Source: a virus. From it: a DNA stretch of 50,918 nucleotides. Positions within the stretch are counted from its first letter, which is position 1, and the number at the start of each line of letters is the position of its first letter. Positions 14,713 through 23,800 of this stretch are shown here, piece after piece. A program made the translations under genes and the position numbers. The notes under the pieces were generated by a model that was not told where the DNA came from, made no database searches, and worked only from the letters and a program-made list of their open reading frames with translations. Location: positions 1-50,918 of the IMG/VR virus record IMGVR_UViG_3300012931_000029. One strand, 5' to 3'.

Positions 14713-16519
14713 CGACGCAATTCGCGGCGATGCCGGTGTATGGTTCGAGGTCAACGGGAAGATTTTCGACAAGTGCCGGAATCTCATCAGCCCGACGTGC
14801 AACTATCTCCAGCGGTTGATTCAGTCGGTGGTCAACAAGATGCGGGCTCTGAACCTGCCTATCCGTCTGATTGCGCTCAAGCCCCGCCAAAAAGGATCGA
14901 CCACGTTCTTTGGTGCGCTCGACTATACTTGGTTGCGCAGCCGGCCAACGGCGGCTTGCGTCATCGGTGGCCAGTATTCTCAGACCAGTTCACTTTGGCA
15001 GATGCTCCAGACCTATCACAAGTGGGATCATTTCGACTGGGGCAACACGGGTGAGATAAATGCAAAGGAGGGGCGCTGGTCGCACGGCAGCACGCTGATT
15101 CAGGAAACGGCCAACGATTCGCTGGCAGGCGTCTCGGCTACCTTCCAATTGATTCACTGCACTGAGACCGCGCGCTGGGCAGAGTATGGCGTGAGCAACG
15201 CGGCGGACGTTCTGGTAAACTTGCTGAAGTGCGCCCCGCTTCTGCCTGAGACGGTGGTGATTCTTGAGAGTTCTGCGGAGAAGCAATCTGGCGATTTCTA
15301 TAATAGGTTCGTGGAAGCGGTGGACGCCGAGGCTTTCCTGAATGGCGAGGTAACGGTTCAAGCCGGGCAGTTCGTGCGCCTGTTTGCGCCGTGGTTCGAG
15401 TTCGAGGACAGCACGCTTTCCGAACACCTGACCGATGACCAGAAGCGGGCGGTGGAAGAATCGCTCGACAAACACGAGGAGTTCTACGGGGAGAAGGAGC
15501 TAATTTCAAAGTATGCCACTCCGGGCGCCGATGGGGTTGTGCGATTCGGCGGATCGGTCAAGACGCATGACGTTTGGGAGCAACTGGCGTGGCGCCGATG
15601 GGCCATATCTGAGGAGTGCAAACGCGACAAGTCCATCTTCGACCGGGACTATCCCCACTCGTGGGAGGATGCGTTTCAAAAGAGCGGCGAACTGCGCTTC
15701 AACGCAACCGGGCTGAAGGTTCTGGAAAAACGGCAGTCAGCTCATCCGGCGGAGTTTGGCATCCTTGAGGAGAACAAGAACGGCAAGATGGTGTTCCGCC
15801 CCACTGATGAGAGCGAGGCCCAGATTGTAATATTCGAGCGCCCGATTGCCACAAAACGCTACCTTGAAGCAATCGACCCGATGACCGGCATCATGCAGAC
15901 AGGTGGCAAAGACCCAGACTATCATAGCACGTTCATCCTGCGCGCAGGTTATTACGATAATTCCGGTCGGTGGCGTAGGCCGGCAACGGCGGCGCGCGTT
16001 ATACAATGCCGCTGGGATATTGACGTTCTGGAGGAGCAGTCTTGGCGACTGGCCCGCTTCTACGGCGGCAAGGGCGGTTGCAAGATTGTCGTTGAAATCA
16101 ACAAGGACCGTGGACTGATCGAACTATTCAAGCAACGCTCGGCTGATCTCTACCAGCGCGAGATATTCAACCAGCGCGAACAGAAGGTGACGAGCGCGCT
16201 CGGTTGGGATACCACGCCAAAGACCCGCGAACGATTGATCGAGAACTTGGCCAGAGCCGTGCGCGAGTGGGACAAGGACGGTGATGGAATCGACATTTTC
16301 TGCCCGATTGCGGTTGGGCAGTTGAATCACTTCGTTCGCAAACACGATGGCAGGAGCGAGGCAAGCGCTGGATGGCATGATGACGACGTGCTTGCGTTGG
16401 CCATCGGCTACTTGCTGATCGACCACGCTACGACACTGGCAGTGGAGGCCGGGCAGAACATCATTCCACCTGACTTGCGAGAGATGGCTGAAGCGGGATA
16501 CCCAAGCCAATTCTCGTAA
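14684..16519 (+). CDS. terL: Large terminase subunit
   Basis: 611 residues. The packaging motor and nuclease that threads phage DNA into the capsid. Walker A-like ALKPRQKGSTTFFGALDYTW (about residues 66-85) is the K-x-R-Q-x-G-x-S/T form usual in terminases. A Walker B-like segment is QLIHCTETARWAE. The nuclease domain shows LEAIDPM, then IVVEINKDRGLIEL and WHDDDVLALAIG as acidic metal sites. The start MTPQEQKLIDDAIRGDAG is preferred over an upstream ATG at 14573, which would overlap the glycosyltransferase by 140 nt. No small subunit is next to it. Confidence 0.9.
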   Translation: MTPQEQKLIDDAIRGDAGVWFEVNGKIFDKCRNLISPTCNYLQRLIQSVVNKMRALNLPIRLIALKPRQKGSTTFFGALDYTWLRSRPTAACVIGGQYSQTSSLWQMLQTYHKWDHFDWGNTGEINAKEGRWSHGSTLIQETANDSLAGVSATFQLIHCTETARWAEYGVSNAADVLVNLLKCAPLLPETVVILESSAEKQSGDFYNRFVEAVDAEAFLNGEVTVQAGQFVRLFAPWFEFEDSTLSEHLTDDQKRAVEESLDKHEEFYGEKELISKYATPGADGVVRFGGSVKTHDVWEQLAWRRWAISEECKRDKSIFDRDYPHSWEDAFQKSGELRFNATGLKVLEKRQSAHPAEFGILEENKNGKMVFRPTDESEAQIVIFERPIATKRYLEAIDPMTGIMQTGGKDPDYHSTFILRAGYYDNSGRWRRPATAARVIQCRWDIDVLEEQSWRLARFYGGKGGCKIVVEINKDRGLIELFKQRSADLYQREIFNQREQKVTSALGWDTTPKTRERLIENLARAVREWDKDGDGIDIFCPIAVGQLNHFVRKHDGRSEASAGWHDDDVLALAIGYLLIDHATTLAVEAGQNIIPPDLREMAEAGYPSQFS

Positions 16520-16545
16520 CCAGCTATTTACAAATCAAATTCATA

Positions 16546-16574
16546 TTGACATGGTGGGCTTTGCGCTTCTTAGC
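16546..16574 (+). promoter_or_regulatory. Late promoter after terL
   Basis: TTGACA at 16546-16551 and CTTAGC 17 nt later (16569-16574). The ATG at 16586 is 40 nt from the -35 box. Confidence 0.5.
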
Positions 16575-16585
16575 GCGATGTAAAC

Positions 16586-17818
16586 ATGGCTGGCTTAACA
16601 AAAACTACTCTCTTAGCGCCAGACTCGGAAGTTCGCAGCATCATGCTCAAGCGGCAAAACGGGCAGGCGCTCACGCGGAAGGAGCAACAGCGACTTGCCG
16701 CACGGATGTCGGCGGAGGATGAAACGCGGCGTGCAGGCGGTGTTGTAACCCTGCCACTAGCGAGGGAAAGCGACCCAAACGCTGCCTATGAGGCTGGCGC
16801 ACGAAGCGTTTCCTCGACAACGCCTGACGCACGAGATGCAGCGGAGCCTTCTGGAGTCCGAACGCTTTCCGCTACCAACCGGGCTGAATCCGGTGGCGTT
16901 GGACTGACTCGCATTCCGCCACGCTTTGGTGGCCAAGGACACGGCGGGATAGACGTGAACAGCTACACGGGAAGCATGTTTGCGGACCCTGATGGGCCTA
17001 TGGGAGCCCGTCCCATTGCAGGATATCAGCGTCCCGAGACTGCGGATGAAGCCGCCGACAACCTGCTGAAGCACCGGGCTGGATTGCCATCGCGTCCTGT
17101 CTACGACTCGTCCGATGCCAAGTGGCGAACGCCGAAGCAGAGCGTTGTCACCCCGCAACCCGTGGCCCAACCGACCGGAGAACGCGAGTCGGCTGCAATG
17201 GAATGGACGCGAGGGTTGGCCAGTCGTGGCAACCAAAGCGCGCAACTTGCGCTCTACGGGTTTCCAAGAACGTCTTCGCCCACGCCTCCAGTGACCACAC
17301 CGGCCCGCGAGATGAACAATCCAATGTCGGCGCCAACGCCTGTTCCGAACCGCTCGATGACAACCGACCTTTCGGCGTCTGGTCCGTGGGTAAGTCCGCA
17401 ACAGTTCTTTGGCGGAACTGGCCCCAACCGTCGTGGATTCCAGACGCAGGACTCAGCAAACATCTACGATGCATATGTGCGCAAGTTGTTTGGCGATGGT
17501 AATGCCGCGCCTGCCGTTTCCGGCACGCCGCTGACACGCGCTCCTGTCGTTGCCCCGCCGCAGCCAGTGGCACCGCATGCGCCAGCTCCAAAGCCAGCCG
17601 TGGCGCAGATGCCAGTCCAGAACCCCACCCCGCGCAACTGGGCCGCAGAGCCGAGCACGCACGAGGTATTGGCAGGAGCCGTCAATCCGAATCCGTCATG
17701 GGGAGCGATGAAGGAATTTGGCCGGAGACTCTACGACAAGATCACACCAGCGACCGACGCCGTGGGAACCCCGTTGCGTAGGCTAGGCCGACAGCCAGCA
17801 TACACGGGAACCCAATGA
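16586..17818 (+). CDS. Proline-rich hypothetical virion protein
   Basis: 410 residues. The N-terminal 60 residues are helical and charged (IMLKRQNGQALTRKEQQRLA). The remainder is low-complexity, rich in Pro, Ala, Thr and Gly, with repeated PAPVPNR- and PVAPPQPVAPHAPAPKP-like stretches. There is no signal peptide. Low-complexity linkers followed by a short conserved end (GAMKEFGRRLYDKITPATDA) are common in proteins ejected with phage DNA or in adaptor proteins. It sits directly before the giant internal-virion gene (1 nt apart), so a structural or ejection role is the best guess. Confidence 0.65.
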   Translation: MAGLTKTTLLAPDSEVRSIMLKRQNGQALTRKEQQRLAARMSAEDETRRAGGVVTLPLARESDPNAAYEAGARSVSSTTPDARDAAEPSGVRTLSATNRAESGGVGLTRIPPRFGGQGHGGIDVNSYTGSMFADPDGPMGARPIAGYQRPETADEAADNLLKHRAGLPSRPVYDSSDAKWRTPKQSVVTPQPVAQPTGERESAAMEWTRGLASRGNQSAQLALYGFPRTSSPTPPVTTPAREMNNPMSAPTPVPNRSMTTDLSASGPWVSPQQFFGGTGPNRRGFQTQDSANIYDAYVRKLFGDGNAAPAVSGTPLTRAPVVAPPQPVAPHAPAPKPAVAQMPVQNPTPRNWAAEPSTHEVLAGAVNPNPSWGAMKEFGRRLYDKITPATDAVGTPLRRLGRQPAYTGTQ

Positions 17819-17819
17819 C

Positions 17820-20800
17820 ATGGCGGAAATCGACAACGGTATTCAGGAACCGGATGAAACTCAGGATGATGTTGTTCAATCAGCTCCGGCGCTTGGAGTA
17901 AGCACGAGAGGAAGGGCGACGCCGCGCGGAACAGACCTTAGCGTTTCCAACAGCCTGTTATTGGCAACTCCGCAAGGAGAACGGGCATCGCAACAGGCGT
18001 ATCAACAGGGCAGGCGCGATGCGCTTGATCGGCAGAACTCGGCGCTTGAAGCTAAGTTTCGTGGCAGTCGGGCTCGATTCTACAAAGACCCCGAATCGGG
18101 GCTATACACCCAAGAAGTAGAGACCGAGACGGGGAAGCCGCTTTTCCACGAAACGACATGGGAACCTGGAGCGATTCATCCCAAGACTAAGGCACCGGCC
18201 TATGTAAAGCGCAACCAGTATGGAGAACAGGAGTTTAAGCACGCGCCAATTGTCCGCGGAAGCGACCCGACAGACGACCAGCTCTACTATCATTTTAAGG
18301 AGACTGACGAGCAGATTCCAGCCGGAAAGCTGACAGACTTGATGAATCACCCCGAGCCGCAGGTTGCCAGAATGGCACATGTTGCAAACATGCAGCGGAC
18401 AAAGGCGATTTGGGATGAAGCATTGCAACCCCACAAGGAGTCGTTGCAGAAGGCGGAGGCAGACTTGCGCGATGCCCGCGACACGGCGGCAGCGTATGGG
18501 AGTGAAATCGCCGCCTTGCAAAAGCAGCAGGAAACCGCCGCTGATCCGACCATTGCGGCGGGACTTCAGGCCAGCATCGACCAACTAGCAAATGATCAGC
18601 AGTCACTTATCCAACGCACCGGAAAGACCGGAGACCTTAGCTTGGCCCATCGCCGAGCGCAGACAGCCTTTGGGATTTTCAGTGCGAAGGCGCGTGCGGC
18701 TGAATATGAGGCCAGGCGCGGCGCTCGTATTGCGGTGTTGAAAGAGAACGGATTGCCGACAGAAGGCGATCCGCAGTTGGCAGAAATCGACGCTGCACAG
18801 GCGGCAGTTAATCAGGCATTTAACGATCACGTTGGGGAACACCTCGAAAGCGTGGCCGGCAAGCTGGCGCAGCAAGACCAGCAGACGGCGGCGCTGACTG
18901 CCGGAGAGCCAAAGGCTTTGTTGCAACGCGGCCTCAAGAACGTGGGTGGGATTTCGGTCGAGGATGTTATCCGCCGATATGGCAACTTCCAAGGCGAGCC
19001 TCCTGCGGCAGCAGTGCTGAAAGTTCACCAGCGGCTAGGCGAACTCGAACAAATGCTGGCCGATCCTGAGTGGGCTACGCCAAAAACGGCGAAGGCATTG
19101 CAGGACGAGCAGACCTACCTTGGCCAGCTTTACGACCAGCGCGTTGCTAGGATGTCCCCAGCTGCAAAGGAAAGACTGCAAGCGACGATTGACGCGCAGA
19201 CGACATCAACGATGGGAGCGGTTGGGCGCGCGGCTGGCATGGGGCTGGCCCCGGCGGCAGGCGCATGGGGTGGCGCAGAGTCAGGAGCGGCGCTTGGGTC
19301 TGTTGTAGGACCTGTAGGAACGGTTGTTGGAGGCGGTCTCGGCGCATTGATCGGTGGAATACTGGCAAACAAGGCGCAGAGCAGGGCGTTGGAAAAGCTG
19401 GCTCCGGAAGCGCACAAGCAACTCGTGGAGTTGCAGGTAATTGATTCTGAGCAGCACCCGTTTGCCTCTACTTCCGGCGGACTGCTGGCGAGCGTTCCAA
19501 TCTTCGAGATTCAAGGCCCGTTGGCTGCGGCCAAGGGACTTGCGTCACTATTCAAACTGGCCAAGGGCGAGACTGTAAATGCCGCCGAGATGCTGGCGGC
19601 GAAGGCTACTGCAATCCAGTCCGGCCTTGGCGCCGGACTTGGCTTGGTTGGTCCGATGATCGAAGGACAGGCTCCGACCGTCAAGGACGTGACACAAAGC
19701 GTTGCACAGGTAATGATGTTTGGGGCGCCCAGATTTGGCGGCAAGGGTGGCGCGGCACAGCCGGGCAAGCCTGGAGCGCAGCCGGCTACAGAAACCCCGC
19801 CTACGTCAGCCGGTGGAACGCCAGCGCCGATTTTACCGGAACCCCCGCCGCCAGTGAAGTCGGCCAAGGAAGCAGCTTGGGAGATGGCCATGCGGGAAGG
19901 CGAGGAGCCTGTTAAGCGCGAGACGATCAAATCAAGCGGTGGCGACGAAGCGCCGTTTGCCGAGCACGTTGCCCGTGCCGACCAAGTTGTGAGGAAGTCG
20001 CCCATAGGCGGCGAACTTATTAGTCAGCAACTTGATACCGAAGCGAATGCCAACCGGCTTGGCGCGAAGCCAGCGCAGATTCCGGCCCAAGCACAGCATG
20101 GTAGTTCAGCGGAAGAACGCTTGCCTCATACGCAAGAGGTCGCCGGTTCAAATCCGGTCCATGCAACCATTCCCGCACCGCAAGCGACGGTTGGCCCCGG
20201 TGGAGAAATCAAGGCTCCCGTGGCGCCCGCCGAGCAGCCACTTCGCCCCAGTGGCGAACAAGCGCCCGCACCAAGGGCCGAACCGGCATTGCCGATTCAA
20301 CCAAGTGCTCCGACTGCCCCGGCGGCAGCGGAGCCAATTTCGACTACCTTGCCGGAGCCTGTCGGGGGTAGCAGAGTTGGACAAGGGGTGAATGAGACGG
20401 CAAAACAACAGGCTCCGGCATCTGTCGATCTAGGGCCGATGGAGATGCCTTTTCAGGAGAAGAGCTCGACCCACCCGGATTTAAGAATCCGGGAAGACCT
20501 TCCTGAAGCAAAACCCATAATTGATAAGATAGATGAGATTGTTAAACGCGGAACAGACCGACAGGCGGCAATGTCGGATGGTCAGGTTAAACAACTTACC
20601 CATCCATTTGACACGCTGACATCTGCCGAAAAGGAGGAGTTGCATAATCTAAAAATGCAATTGCGCCCCAAGAGCGCGCAAGAGGCCAGGGCGGATATTT
20701 TGAAGAAACGCGCTGATCGAAAAGCGCAGACAGAAAGCCGACAACCCGAAAGGCTGCCGCTTGAGCCCGCGCCCGAACGCTCCCCGATGGAGCGCGCAAC

Positions 20801-23800
20801 TCAGGAAGCAATCGAGCGGACAAAGAACCTAGACTTTGCAGAACGAAGAAATCAAGCCGAGGCATTGAATGTTATTCGGAAGATAGCCGCAAAGCACGGA
20901 GTAAGCGCAGCGGAATTAAACCGCGCGGTAGTTTACAGACCAGAAAAACCAGCGCCTGAAGTTTCTTCCAAAACAGAAACAACTCCCGCGCCTGTTGTCG
21001 CTGAAGAAAACAAGCCAATTTCAATTCAACCCACGGAGGCACCAAATGCCCTACAAAAGCCTAGCGCAAGCAGCCTACTTCAACGTCCACAAGAAGGAAC
21101 TGGAAAAGCAGGGGGTGAACGTCAACGAGTGGAACAAGGCGAGCAAGGGAAAGCCGCTCCCGAAGCACGTCCCGCAGAGCCAGCCAAGCCCGCCCAAGAA
21201 AATCCGCCGCCTGTTCAGCAAGAAGTAACCAACGAATTGCCGACACCGGCCCAAATGAAACCCGCTGAACTGCGGGCGGAATTAGCCGCATCTGGAATTA
21301 AAACAGTTTCGGGCGGTGTTCCGATAGAAGAAGCAAGATCGAACCAACTTAAGGCGGCAGTCGGTAAACTGCGCCAAGGCAAAGAGGTTTCTTCGTTAGC
21401 AGAGGCCAAAACAGGTTCGATAAAAATTGAAGACGCGCAGGCTGCGGTTGCCGAGTGGAAGGCGAAGAACACGAAGGCGCCGGAAATAGAAGTGGTCAAC
21501 GACCCGGAGTGGACGGAGAACGGGCGCGGGGTGCGCGGGCAGTATCGGGATGGCAAGCTGGTCATCAATTCCGCCTATGCCGACAGCGCCGCGACGATCC
21601 ATGAGATTGCCAACCATGAGTGGGCGCACGACACGCTGGCTAGCAAGCAGGGCAAACTGGCGTTGGCCGCGTTTGCCACGCGGGAATTGCCGGTGGCGGA
21701 CCTTGACGCACTCAAGGCAAAATATCCGCAACAGGCGGGTGAGAGCGTGGTCGATCACCGGATGCGTTTGGTGGAGGAATGGGCGGCGAAGAACGCCGAG
21801 AAGAATCCAAGCGTGTGGCGGAAGATCGTGGATGCGGTGCGGGGCTGGCTGGCCGACCGTGGCTTGGTCACGCTGACGCACGATGAGGCCGCGCGGGCGA
21901 TGCTGCGGACACTGCGGGGTGGTATGGATGAATCCGCTTTCAATGACTACGCCGATGCTCGCTCAAGTCTAGGCGGGTATGCTGACGACTTCTCGAAATC
22001 TAATCGCGCAATTGATGCAGAGGCAAACGGCAGATTTCCCGCCTCAGAAATTGCCCGTAAATTAGGATTGCCGACAAAATTCATCACCGACCATGCGCCG
22101 AATACAGGCGAATGGCATCATACCAGCAAATTTTACAATACGACCGATTACTACGATCTTCAACAAGTGAAGGATTGGCTACACGGGGAAGGCGATTATG
22201 CGGAGGGTGGTGAACGCGCAGAAGCCCGAACAGGCAATGATGTATTGGCTGAATGGAAAAACAAGCAGAAGGAAATTTCTGTCAAGCCTAGTGACATTGC
22301 GAAAGGCGTTTCTGTTAAGTATCTAGAATGGAGTGGTTCACGAAACCATCCTGTCGCAACAGAACGCATAGAGCACAATGTTACGGTAGAGCGTAAGCCG
22401 GGACAAAAGTTTCTTACTATTACCCGACCTGACGGAACAAGTTTTAAGAAGGCACCGACGACCCGTGGATTTGAAATTGCTGAGTCAAAGGAAGGGAAAT
22501 TTGCGCCCGCTGATTACGACTGGCATCTTAATAAGATTCTTGGTGTAGAGCCGAAGGATATTCCACGTTCGAGCCTGGCTGATACCGAGAAAGAACTGCG
22601 GGCTGGTCAGGCGAAGCTCGCTTCCGCATGGAGCAAGATGCGCAGTGATGCCGACCTGAAGCGCACGCTTGCCGCCGACCGGGATGCCGTGGACACCAAG
22701 GCCAACCAGTATTCGCGGGAAGTGCGCAACACGGTGTTCGACCAGTTGAAGCGTTCCATCCCAGATACCAAGGAACTCGCCACCGCGCAGGATGCGCTCG
22801 CCTTCCATATCGAGGCGGGTGGTAGCGCCAAGAAGCTGCAAGAATTTAGGGCGAAGATTGAGGCGTCAACGAAGGCGGCCCCTAAGTGGAAGGCTCGCGC
22901 ACTTGCGGCCATAAACTACGCTTCCGCCAACGGGGCCAAGTTGAGCGACACCGCCGCCACCTATCGCAAGTTCACGGATGAACAGGTTGCCCGCGAACAG
23001 GAGGCCGGTCTGCCGACGCTCAAACGGGACAATTATGTGCCGCGTTACCAAGACATCGAAGAAGGCTCATGGTTTGACACAGGCGCCCACACCTCGCCAA
23101 CGGGCGCATCGAACCGCAAGAACCGCAAATACGAGACGCTGGCCGATTCCATTGCGGACGGTGTTGATCCGAAAACGCTGAATGCTGTCGATGTGTTGGA
23201 CACACGCATCCGGTCCGGCGAGACGGGCATCAATGTGCGGACGTGGCAGAAGTCGCTGAAGGATTACAAGACGCCTTCCGGCGAAGCTCTCGCCCAGACG
23301 CCAACGCGCGTGTCGCGCGCAGATGGCTCATTCTACTACGAACCCGGCAAGGGCTACGTCTTGGAGAATGTCGGCAACACGCCGATTGCTGTCAAAAAGG
23401 AGTTTGCTGGCATGGTAGGGGCGCTGACCGACCCAAGCTGGTTCTCGCAGAGCGCCGCCCGCCAGACTGCGCAACGACTGAACGCCAGTGCCAAGAGCAT
23501 CACGCTGGCGGTCGATACCTTCCATCTTGGCCGGCTGGCTTTCCGCTCCGCGATGATCCGCGCCGCCAGCCTGAAGGATGCGAAGTTTGGTCCCGCCTTC
23601 CGCGAGGGATTGCTGATTGCCGAGCACAGCCCAGCCGAGATTGAGCGCATGGGCAAGTCCGGCGAGATTCCGGCTGAAACCGTTCCCGCCATCTTGGAGT
23701 CGAAGCTGATTCTCCAGAAGGGCATTGACGTTGGCTACCATTCCGGGCGAGTGGCCGATGCGATGCACCAAGAGATGATCCAGAAGGTGCCGCTGCTTGG

